From Flavobacteriales bacterium UBA1531 (GTDB lineage Bacteria; Bacteroidota; Bacteroidia; Flavobacteriales_D; Sanyastnellaceae), in the NCBI GenBank assembly GCA_002323795.1, contig DCPZ01000013.1:1-17730 (forward strand): DNA of 17,730 bases, given 5' to 3'. The translations under genes and the position numbers were made by a program. Under the pieces are notes generated by a model. It searched no databases, had not been told where the DNA came from, and saw only the letters and a list, made by a program, of their open reading frames with translations. Shown here one piece after another: positions 6,081 to 13,259 of the stretch (position 1 is the first letter of the stretch; every line of letters begins with the position of its first letter).

Positions 6081-7631
6081 ATGCAGGTTCGACGCATTCT
6101 TCCTTCCATCGTACTCTGTGGGTTTTTGGGCTCCACTTCATTTGCTGAAGCGCAAGATCCTAAAGCCATTCGCGAAGTGTTTTTTCCGGCGCCGGACACC
6201 GCTTTTACGACTCCAGCATTTGCTACAAAGCGGGACTTCACCAACAGCGAGCGACTCTTTGATTTTTTGGATCGCGAGGCTTCAGAGGCCCAGGGTTGGC
6301 ATCGAGACACCATCGGATTCAGTGCAAAAGGAACCCCGATCATCGCCATTGAACGAGGCGGCGAAGCGTCAGACAACCCCATTCGCGTCATGTTCATCGG
6401 AGGCATTCATGGAGACGAACCGGCAGGCATCGAAGGACTATTGGCGCTGAGCCAGCACCTCGGAAAAGACGGTGATTGGAACTTCTTGCTGAAAAACGCA
6501 AGGCTCCGAATCGTCCCCATGGTCAACCCCGATGGAGCCAATCGGCTCAACCGCTACGCAGCCAATGGACGTGATCTCAACCGCGATCAATCCAAGCTCG
6601 AAAATGCAGAGATGATTGCCTTGAAAAGTGACTTCACTTCATTTGATGCCGATGTCGTGGTGGATTTCCATCAGTACCGGCCCTACCGTGCCGATTATGT
6701 GGACATGGGGGATTTTGGAGTGACCTCGCCATTTGACGTAATGTTCATGTATACGGGAAACCTCAACGTGCCGGAAGCCATTCGGAACGCCAGCGAATCC
6801 CTGTTGATTGATCCCGCTCGTGTGGTCATGGATCGAAATGGTCGCCGTTACGCCAATTATTTTCGTCCCAGTGTGATCCGTGGAAAACGTGAATTCAGAA
6901 CAGGCGCCGCGAGTCCTAGGTCCTCGGTAACATCATTTGGGCTGTCCTCCAGCCTCGCCGCATTGATGGAAATTCGCGGTGTTGGACTGGGACGAAAAGG
7001 TTTCGAACGTCGCGTCCAGACTGCGCTGCTCCTCGCCAAAAGCTTCTTGGAATCTTGCGACAAATTTCCGGCAGAAATTCGCTCGGCGCGCGAATCCGGT
7101 CAACGCGACACCTCGCCTGTGGTGATCCAATCCCAACGAAAAAAGACCCTAGCTGAGATCACCTTGCTCGATCTGAACCGCAAAGCATTGCGCACCTTTG
7201 AAGAAGAGGTTGCAGACAGCAATAACCAGACGGCGACAGCAACCCGCGCATTTCCCGGAGGCTATGTGCTGCTCGCTTCTGAGGCCCGAGCTGTGGAAGT
7301 GCTCCGCACGCTGGGGCTGGAATTGAACGAACTCTTGTCGCCTTTGTCTGCAAATGTGCAGCGGTATAACTTGGTGTCTGACCGGCTCGCTCCCAAACCG
7401 TTTGAAGGGTTTTTTGAACGCATCGTTGAAGCCGAAACGGAAGACACATTGATCACGATACCCGCTGGTTCTTATTGGATTGCTGCCAATCAACCTCGGT
7501 TTCACCTGACCAAAGAATTACTGGAACCCGAGGGCAGCAATGGATTTGTGCGCTATCGCGTGATCGATCCCAAAGCCGACGAAGCATTTCCCGTTTACCG
7601 CATTTTACCCAAAGACATCATCTCACCATGA
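6081..7631 (+). CDS. M14-family zinc carboxypeptidase, exported
   Basis: The protein has 516 residues. It starts with a signal peptide (MQVRRILPSIVLCGFLG...AEA), with an AGGA-like site just before the ATG. The peptidase_M14 core is clear. GGIHGDEPAG supplies zinc ligands His110 and Glu113, and DFHQYRP supplies His197. NPDGANRLNR and NGRDLNRD carry the Arg/Asn residues that bind the substrate carboxylate, and LMEIRGVG places the catalytic Glu at 297. Residues after about 330 form an extra C-terminal region without a recognised domain. It should trim C-terminal residues from peptides (or act on a peptidoglycan-like peptide) in the periplasm or outside. It lies 7 bp after a porin gene and overlaps the next porin by 4 nt (ATGA), so the three are probably one operon. 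Confidence 0.87.
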   Translation: MQVRRILPSIVLCGFLGSTSFAEAQDPKAIREVFFPAPDTAFTTPAFATKRDFTNSERLFDFLDREASEAQGWHRDTIGFSAKGTPIIAIERGGEASDNPIRVMFIGGIHGDEPAGIEGLLALSQHLGKDGDWNFLLKNARLRIVPMVNPDGANRLNRYAANGRDLNRDQSKLENAEMIALKSDFTSFDADVVVDFHQYRPYRADYVDMGDFGVTSPFDVMFMYTGNLNVPEAIRNASESLLIDPARVVMDRNGRRYANYFRPSVIRGKREFRTGAASPRSSVTSFGLSSSLAALMEIRGVGLGRKGFERRVQTALLLAKSFLESCDKFPAEIRSARESGQRDTSPVVIQSQRKKTLAEITLLDLNRKALRTFEEEVADSNNQTATATRAFPGGYVLLASEARAVEVLRTLGLELNELLSPLSANVQRYNLVSDRLAPKPFEGFFERIVEAETEDTLITIPAGSYWIAANQPRFHLTKELLEPEGSNGFVRYRVIDPKADEAFPVYRILPKDIISP

Positions 7632-8884
7632 ACCGCATTCATTTTCCCTTTGCTGTTTGTTTGCTGATCCTATTCCAATGCCTTGGCGCTGGTCCAGTGG
7701 CCGCCCAAGAAGAAGATTTCACAAGCGGCGAAGCTGACTTTTCAGCCACCTTCCGCAACGGACAAGGTTTGGAAGTAGGATTTCCGAGTTCGGGCTATGT
7801 GTTTGGTTTCTCCGGATTGGCACAGCCAGGCATGAACCTCAGCCAAACCGAAGCTGATACATCGTTTGCTCTTGGCACCTACACGCGCCGAGCCTACCTC
7901 ACGTTCAAAGCAAGTGACCTTGAACGCGGCATCGATGTGCTGGTCCGCGCCAATTATATTGCCTCCACTCCCCTTCTAGACGCTTACATCAATTACGCGA
8001 TCAATGATTGGCTCTCCATCCGCACTGGACAATTTCAAAACCCAGCCAACAACCGAGAGATGCAATTTTACGAGGGTCATTTGGCCATGCCGGAGCGATC
8101 CCTGATGAGCCGCACATTTGTGGAAACAGGTCGGGAGTTTGGCTTGTCCCTTTCTGGAACGTTTGGAAACTCCGAGTCCATGATGATCAAACCCGCGCTC
8201 GCCATCACTTCCGGTGACGGGATCAACAGCTTTGGAACCCTTTCAAATGACACGGACAAGGGTGGATTGAAAATCGGTGGTCGTTTGGATGTTTATCCTT
8301 TTGGTGATTTTGACGCCAACAGTGCCTCTGATTTTGAACGCAATGAAGCCCCCAAGGCAGTCATTGGCTGGGCCACCAATTACAACATGGGCGCCAGTGG
8401 TCCTGTCGGTGAAAGCCATGGTGAATGGTTGATTTTTGATGAAAATGGGGTTGAACAATTGCCGCATTATTTGAAGAACCACATGGACGTTTTGGCCAAA
8501 TGGAAAGGAGCTTCTTTACTCGCAGAATTCACGAATGCTGCAGCCTACCAGCTCGATGGTGCTTTTACCAGCGCATCATTGGGAACCCTCTTGATGCCAA
8601 CACAAATCAGTCAATACCTTGTGCTGGGAAATGCCTACAACATCCAAGGGGGCTACCTCTTCAAAAACGGCCTTCAACTTGACGGGCGTTTTGGTCAAAC
8701 CTTTCCTGAATTTGATCAAAGCAGCTCACTATTGGAGGTGATTGACGCCATTGGCGGTTGCCTCACGTGGCACGTGGCAGAGCATGCTTTGAAATTGCAA
8801 TTGTCTGGAGAATATCTGAATTATCAAAACCGCCCCGATGCCAACGGTTGGACCGCAGCATTCCAGACGCAGTTTTTGTTCTGA
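7628..8884 (+). CDS. Second porin (O/P-like beta barrel)
   Basis: The protein has 418 residues starting at the ATG at 7628, which overlaps the stop of the peptidase gene (ATGA). An in-frame start at 7475 lies inside the peptidase gene and is rejected. The signal peptide is MNRIHFPFAVCLLILFQCLG...AAQ. The mature region resembles the first porin in order: an N-terminal segment GLEVGFPSSGYVFGFSGLAQ, strands YTRRAYLTFKASDLERGID and WLSIRTGQFQNPANNREMQF, the motif MPERSLMSRTFVETGREFGL, and a terminal strand ending QTQFLF with the C-terminal aromatic residue usual for outer-membrane barrels. It is not close enough to the first porin to be a recent duplicate. Role: outer-membrane channel, solute unknown. 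Confidence 0.8.
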   Translation: MNRIHFPFAVCLLILFQCLGAGPVAAQEEDFTSGEADFSATFRNGQGLEVGFPSSGYVFGFSGLAQPGMNLSQTEADTSFALGTYTRRAYLTFKASDLERGIDVLVRANYIASTPLLDAYINYAINDWLSIRTGQFQNPANNREMQFYEGHLAMPERSLMSRTFVETGREFGLSLSGTFGNSESMMIKPALAITSGDGINSFGTLSNDTDKGGLKIGGRLDVYPFGDFDANSASDFERNEAPKAVIGWATNYNMGASGPVGESHGEWLIFDENGVEQLPHYLKNHMDVLAKWKGASLLAEFTNAAAYQLDGAFTSASLGTLLMPTQISQYLVLGNAYNIQGGYLFKNGLQLDGRFGQTFPEFDQSSSLLEVIDAIGGCLTWHVAEHALKLQLSGEYLNYQNRPDANGWTAAFQTQFLF

Positions 8885-8890
8885 ATCAAG

Positions 8891-8902
8891 AGGTTTAAAC
8901 CT
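8891..8902. terminator. 12-bp palindrome between convergent genes
   Basis: AGGTTTAAACCT is a perfect palindrome in the 21-bp gap between two convergent genes (porin stop 8884, iadA-like stop 8906). It is flanked on both sides by ATCAAG. A 4-bp stem with a 4-nt loop is weak for termination, so this is only a positional guess. Confidence 0.3.
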
Positions 8903-8905
8903 GGA

Positions 8906-10066
8906 TCAAGCGCGAGGAAAGTTGCCTTGGGTGCGCAAATCGCCATTCCACATCAGCACCTCACCGCGGGAGACGACCCCTTTCAAATTCCACTGATCGT
9001 CGAATAAACAGGCGTCTGCATCCATCCCCTGCGCAATATGTCCTTTGCGCTTCAGACCCATGGTACGCGCTGGTCCTGAGGTCACAAGACCCAATGCGAG
9101 TTCCGCTGGAACATCTGTTTCACGCAGCATTTGTTGGACATTCCAGAGGTTCAGATCAATGGGCGCCTTCTTGAATCCGGTCAATTGTCCGTCTGCATCC
9201 AAAATTCCAATGCCCGCATTGCCATCGCTGCTCAATGTAAACTGACGCAAATCGGCCCCGTCAGAATGCGCTTGCGCGAGGGCCTCCCATGGCGGACGGA
9301 ACTGGGTCCCTCCTGTGGAGAGATCCACCATGCCTCCCAATTTCACAAAGTCCTGTGCTTGCTCAAACAAATGAGCTGTTCGGCCAACATGTGTGGGCGA
9401 CAGACGATGAATGTCCACATGGTATTTTTCAACCAATTCAAACAGCATATCCATCCCTTCGGGAAGTGCACCGAGGTGAATGTGCAAAACCCCTCCTTTG
9501 CTTGAGATCATTCCTCCCACCTGAATTTCCCGCAACAACGCCAACAACTGATTGGCTGTTGGATAGGAAGAACGCACATCGGCGAGTGCGATTTTGCAAC
9601 CGACCACACGATCGATGAACAACAAATCGTCGTGCACACTGCTCGTGATGGTTTTTGGAGGAAATCCGAAATAACTGCTCAGCATCCAAGCCGAAAGCCC
9701 TTCCGCTTCCAAAGCCGCGCATTTTGCGTAAAGTGAATTCAAACTGCGCGCTGTTCCATCGGTTCCCAATAATCCAACCACCGTGGTTGTGCCGCAGCGA
9801 ATGAGATCGGTCACGTGCACCTCTGGCGTCATAGAACCATAGCCGTACTTGCCTCCGGCACCGGTGATGTGAATGTGCTGGTCAATGAATCCCGGAGCCA
9901 TGGACAGTCCCGTGCAATCGATGACTTCCAAATTCGGAAGGCCCTGAAGCTCAATGGGTGCAGCTTCGGCGAGTGCAATTGCAGCAATGCGACCATTGAC
10001 CATCAGTACATCTCCCCGACCGAGATCGGCGGGTGCATGCACATTGACATTTTTGAATAATTTCAT
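8906..10066 (-). CDS. iadA: Isoaspartyl dipeptidase (beta-aspartyl peptidase), IadA-like amidohydrolase
   Basis: The protein has 386 residues and belongs to the metal-dependent amidohydrolase superfamily (M38). The metal-binding residues can be placed: H64 and H66 in IDQHIHITG, K158 in GCKIA (the Lys that is carboxylated in the family), H197, H226 in PTHVGR, and D281 in SSDGN. Each lies exactly 4 positions before its counterpart in E. coli IadA as I recall that enzyme. The GLLGTDGTARSL segment is also diagnostic. The enzyme cleaves beta-aspartyl (isoaspartyl) dipeptides, recycling damaged peptides. It overlaps the upstream DcuC-type transporter by 4 nt. At the position that should hold the substrate-binding Glu77 of E. 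coli, Lys73 is found, so substrate preference may differ. There is no signal peptide, so it is cytoplasmic. Confidence 0.85.
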   Translation of the reverse strand: MKLFKNVNVHAPADLGRGDVLMVNGRIAAIALAEAAPIELQGLPNLEVIDCTGLSMAPGFIDQHIHITGAGGKYGYGSMTPEVHVTDLIRCGTTTVVGLLGTDGTARSLNSLYAKCAALEAEGLSAWMLSSYFGFPPKTITSSVHDDLLFIDRVVGCKIALADVRSSYPTANQLLALLREIQVGGMISSKGGVLHIHLGALPEGMDMLFELVEKYHVDIHRLSPTHVGRTAHLFEQAQDFVKLGGMVDLSTGGTQFRPPWEALAQAHSDGADLRQFTLSSDGNAGIGILDADGQLTGFKKAPIDLNLWNVQQMLRETDVPAELALGLVTSGPARTMGLKRKGHIAQGMDADACLFDDQWNLKGVVSRGEVLMWNGDLRTQGNFPRA

Positions 10067-11424
10067 AGCAAGGAATAAGATTCAGTTAAAAGCATCAAAA
10101 CAAGAGCGACGGCCATGGGTAGCGCATTTCTGCGCGCCACGTCCAACGGATTCACACCGGCAATTCCAGAAGTGGCGATGACCACGCCCGAAATGGGCGA
10201 TGCCGCTCGTCCCATGCTCGAAGCGAGTTGCATCGGCAACAGCAATCGGATGCCGGGTATGCTCATGGATTCGGCGACTTTGGAAACCAATGGACCAAAG
10301 GCGAAGAAACTGGCATTGCCGCTACCCATTAAAATGGAGGCAAAAAAGATCAAGATCACAAAAATGACCAGAATGCCCAATGCACCCCAACCGAGGCCAT
10401 CAGCCATGAGTAGCAATCCTTCAATGAGGCCCAATTCAATCAAACCTTTCGCAAACAAATCGGCTGCGATGATGAGGGTAACCACTTGGCTGAAGGCTCT
10501 GCCCATTCCAGCCCAACATGCTTTAAGTCCATTTTCAATTTCCTGACCCTTGGCGCCTGAGGCCCAATGCAACACCATCGAAAAAGCAAGCGAAATGAGC
10601 ATCGCTGTGGAAGTATCCAAAACTACCGCATCCGGGCCCGTCTGAAAAAATGAACTGAACGTCATCAACAAGATGAGCGGAAGCACGGGCAAGAAAGCAA
10701 AGTAAAACGGTCGCTTCTCAGATGTCTCAGATTCCGGAGCGACATGCGATTGTGTCGGTTCCATTCGTCGCAATTGAAAAAACACCACCGCCATGATCAC
10801 CAATGTGATGCCACCTGCAAGTGGTGCCTGATGGCCCAAGAAATAAGTGACATTGCCCATTCCAAGCAAATCAGCTGCTCGGGCAGTATTGGCGCTTGCT
10901 GGTCCCATGTCAAAGCAAGTACACAGCGTGATAATCGAAACTGAAGCCAACGGAGAAATGCCGATGCGCAACAAAATTGGATGCACCGAAGCAATCATCA
11001 AAAGCCCAAGACCCGCTGCACTGGGCACACACAAAGAAAGCAATTGTCCAAGCGGCAGAACCATCACAGCGGCGAGGTGAGGAAAGCCACGGAGAAAATC
11101 AATGGGGCGAATGGCTGCTCTGACCATGGCCTTGGTAGCGCCCATGTGGTCCATGTATGCCACGAACCCTGCGATGACCATGATCATCGTGCCAATCCCA
11201 CTCAACTTAGATCGCATGGACCGAACAATGAGCTCAAACAAATCAAACCCTCGCCATCCCGTCGAATCAGAAACTTCGAGCGGATTACCTAGCGCCCATG
11301 AAGCCATTAAAAAAATCAAACCCGCCGCCAACAGGATCAATTGTGGATGTCGGCCTTGGATCAATTTCCATCCCACAAACACGGTCACTGCCCCCGCAAA
11401 AATTAAACCCGCTGCCAACATCAT
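10063..11424 (-). CDS. dcuC: DcuC-family C4-dicarboxylate transporter
   Basis: The 453-residue protein is very hydrophobic throughout, with about a dozen membrane segments starting at MMLAAGLIFAGAVTVFVGW. Length and pattern match the DcuC family (aerobic/anaerobic C4-dicarboxylate exchangers). Features of the family seen here are the polar segment LFELIVRSMRSKLSGIGTMI, SLCVPSAAGLGLLMI, and a late segment GSGNASFFAFGPL followed by QLASSMGRAASPISGVV. It is expected to exchange or take up succinate, fumarate, malate or aspartate across the inner membrane. It overlaps the genes on both sides by ATGA 4-nt junctions. Its partner downstream is the IadA-like peptidase, so aspartate released there is a plausible substrate, but this is inferred. 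Confidence 0.8.
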   Translation of the reverse strand: MMLAAGLIFAGAVTVFVGWKLIQGRHPQLILLAAGLIFLMASWALGNPLEVSDSTGWRGFDLFELIVRSMRSKLSGIGTMIMVIAGFVAYMDHMGATKAMVRAAIRPIDFLRGFPHLAAVMVLPLGQLLSLCVPSAAGLGLLMIASVHPILLRIGISPLASVSIITLCTCFDMGPASANTARAADLLGMGNVTYFLGHQAPLAGGITLVIMAVVFFQLRRMEPTQSHVAPESETSEKRPFYFAFLPVLPLILLMTFSSFFQTGPDAVVLDTSTAMLISLAFSMVLHWASGAKGQEIENGLKACWAGMGRAFSQVVTLIIAADLFAKGLIELGLIEGLLLMADGLGWGALGILVIFVILIFFASILMGSGNASFFAFGPLVSKVAESMSIPGIRLLLPMQLASSMGRAASPISGVVIATSGIAGVNPLDVARRNALPMAVALVLMLLTESYSLL

Positions 11425-12212
11425 TCAGGAATAACACCCAATAGTACACCTCCTCCGGCTTGCACTTGGTCGTAAATGGCTGCGGGTATGACGATGTCGG
11501 ATGTGCCTGAATTTCCGTCAGGCCCTGGATTCTCCGACAAATCCACTTCCTCAATCAACGCCGTGTTTGCTGAAAGGTCAATCGAAGTGAAGGCGTGAGA
11601 TCGCAAGTGCAAATGACGCAACTGAAGGTTGTTGGAAAGGTCGATATCGCTCAAAAGCGCATTGGCCTGGGAACTTGCGCGAAACCTCAACTTTTTGAGA
11701 TTGGGACAACCGGTCACATCCAATGCCTCAACTTTGCAAAAATTCATGCTCAACTCGACCAAATCAATGTTGGCGCTCAAGTCCAAACTCACCAAATCAT
11801 TGGAGGTGACAATCAGTGTATCCAGTCCAGTGAAAAACTCGACACCACTGAGGTCTTGAATTTTCTGCGCCGCTGTCGCAACACCGGCAGCCTCTAGGGC
11901 AGAAACGTTGCTACTCGTCTTGCTCAGGCTTAAAGCGTTGACGCCTACCACCAAATCTGGATTCAGGTAAAAATTGGTCTGCAACGCACCTGTTTCCAAG
12001 GTATCCATGCGTTGTTGCACGCCCGGAATGCCACGATACACCATGTATTCCCCAAACGCACGATCTGGGACTTGAAAAGTATACCCTTCATTGGGGTCGA
12101 CCGGAATGGGAAGGTCCACGTCATCCGTTTTGGCGCAACTCACAAAGAGAAACACGCAGGCTGCAGCTGTTGACAGAAAACCGAAAGATGGATGCATTGT
12201 AGTCATTGTCAT
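11421..12212 (-). CDS. Leucine-rich-repeat-like lipoprotein
   Basis: The protein has 263 residues from the ATG at 12212, chosen because it overlaps the upstream stop (ATGA) and yields a lipoprotein signal peptide. A longer frame to 12290 lies in the upstream gene. The signal peptide ends at a lipobox-like FVSC, giving Cys26 as the lipidated residue. Residues from about 110 contain LRR-like repeats (LDTLIVTSNDLVSLDLSANI, then DLVELSMNFCKVEALDVTGC, LRHLHLRSHAFTSIDLSANT). They look like the short bacterial or Bacteroidota type with an LxLSxN core. It probably displays a binding surface on the outer membrane or in the periplasm. No enzymatic domain is seen. It is in an operon with an esterase-like lipoprotein and DcuC/IadA-like proteins. 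Confidence 0.72.
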   Translation of the reverse strand: MTMTTMHPSFGFLSTAAACVFLFVSCAKTDDVDLPIPVDPNEGYTFQVPDRAFGEYMVYRGIPGVQQRMDTLETGALQTNFYLNPDLVVGVNALSLSKTSSNVSALEAAGVATAAQKIQDLSGVEFFTGLDTLIVTSNDLVSLDLSANIDLVELSMNFCKVEALDVTGCPNLKKLRFRASSQANALLSDIDLSNNLQLRHLHLRSHAFTSIDLSANTALIEEVDLSENPGPDGNSGTSDIVIPAAIYDQVQAGGGVLLGVIPE

Positions 12213-13117
12213 GGGTAAAGTATCTGGGCACCTTCTGTTGCCATGGCCGCTGGATTGTGTCCAATGCCCTCGGCCACAGCGAGGTTCCAATTGAGCAAGA
12301 TACCATTGTCCTCGGAAATCTGCAGAGCACGGGCATGGAAATATTGACCTCGATCAAACCGATTGTCGCCTTGCACGTAGGCACCCGTCCAGCCCGTTTC
12401 CATGAAGTTGGTGTCTTCACTCCCCAAGTGAATCAAAAGATTGCGGCTCATTGGGACTCCCAAATCTGATTCACTGCGAGGTGAGCCCGCCAATCCATAT
12501 GGGAAATCTGATGCGTCTTCAGGCAACGTATACCAACCTGCATTGGCGGCGACCGCTCGTTTCAAGCGAAGATTACTGCCGAACAAAACGAACCGATGCA
12601 AAAATTGTGCGCCCCCCGAATGCCCCCATGCATCATAGTTCCCTTTTTCTTCCCCCAATCGCTCTTGTATCTCATCAAACATGGGCTCCATCAAGCTAAA
12701 CAACCACTCTTCTGCCGGTCGAAGTTGATCACCCACCAGCAAGTTTCCCTGCTGGTATCCGACGCTACCAGGATATTCTTCATCGGTGAACTCAGGCACG
12801 AAAACCATCATTTGGTGCATTGCGGCCAAATCCTCCCAGTCGTTGGCATAAGACGCCGCATTCCTTTCAGCACCATGCAGCACAAATAGCACGGGCATAT
12901 CGCTGATTTCACCCAACACGGGAATCCGGTAATGAACGGTAATATCTTCGGAAGTCGCACCAGCGGGTGTCGAAAACTCAAAAGTCCCCCCCCCGCGCTG
13001 CAGCGAGAAACCAACAGGATTCTCCACCTCATTTTCGATCACCCTGCAGCCATCCAAAATCAAGACGAATGCTCCAAAAAACACCCAGTAAATTGCACGT
13101 CGCAGGCGTTCATTCAT
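12209..13117 (-). CDS. Lipoprotein alpha/beta hydrolase (esterase/PHB-depolymerase-like)
   Basis: The protein has 302 residues from the ATG at 13117; an in-frame ATG at 13201 would add 28 residues before the signal peptide and is rejected. The signal peptide MNERLRRAIYWVFFGAFVLI leads to a lipobox LDGC with Cys24 lipidated. The alpha/beta hydrolase core has the oxyanion region VLHGAERNAASY (80-90), the nucleophile elbow WGHSGGAQF with Ser167, a likely acid residue in LGSEDTNF (Asp235) and the catalytic His287 in GIGHNPA. The pattern resembles poly(hydroxybutyrate) depolymerase/feruloyl esterase-type single-domain hydrolases. The substrate is not known. It is the first gene of a four-gene operon with 4-nt overlaps. 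A run of nine G on its coding strand (12986-12994) encodes three glycines near the N-terminus. Confidence 0.78.
   Translation of the reverse strand: MNERLRRAIYWVFFGAFVLILDGCRVIENEVENPVGFSLQRGGGTFEFSTPAGATSEDITVHYRIPVLGEISDMPVLFVLHGAERNAASYANDWEDLAAMHQMMVFVPEFTDEEYPGSVGYQQGNLLVGDQLRPAEEWLFSLMEPMFDEIQERLGEEKGNYDAWGHSGGAQFLHRFVLFGSNLRLKRAVAANAGWYTLPEDASDFPYGLAGSPRSESDLGVPMSRNLLIHLGSEDTNFMETGWTGAYVQGDNRFDRGQYFHARALQISEDNGILLNWNLAVAEGIGHNPAAMATEGAQILYP
12986..12994 (-). repeat. Poly-G tract (9 G on the coding strand)
   Basis: Nine consecutive C on the plus strand, read as GGG GGG GGG in the hydrolase gene at about residues 42-44 of 302, inside the mature N-terminal region. Homopolymer tracts of this length are prone to slippage, either in vivo or in sequencing. 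Confidence 0.8.
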
Positions 13118-13259
13118 GGTCCAAATTACATTTAAAATTTCAAAAGAAATAACCACGACTTTCTGAATATTAGACAAAGAAAATCTTGGCCCGAAAATCA
13201 AAAAAGACCCACTTCATAGAAAAATAACTTATATTCGTCTTAACCAAAGCCAGAGAATT
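13118..13259. promoter_or_regulatory. AT-rich divergent intergenic region
   Basis: The 142-bp AT-rich spacer lies between the minus-strand operon and the plus-strand secreted gene, so promoters for both should lie here. On the plus strand, TATATTCG at 13230-13237 resembles the Bacteroidota -7 element TAnnTTTG, 22 bp before the ATG. No partner TTTG box was found at normal spacing. I see no other structured element. Confidence 0.3.

Noticed and set aside
5861..6406. 181-residue minus-strand frame across the porin/peptidase junction
   Set aside because: It lies opposite two well-supported genes, with low-complexity Arg/Ser composition and no recognisable domain.
7475..7627. N-terminal extension of the second porin
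   Set aside because: It lies within the peptidase gene in another frame; the ATG at 7628 starts a normal signal peptide and makes a 4-nt overlap.
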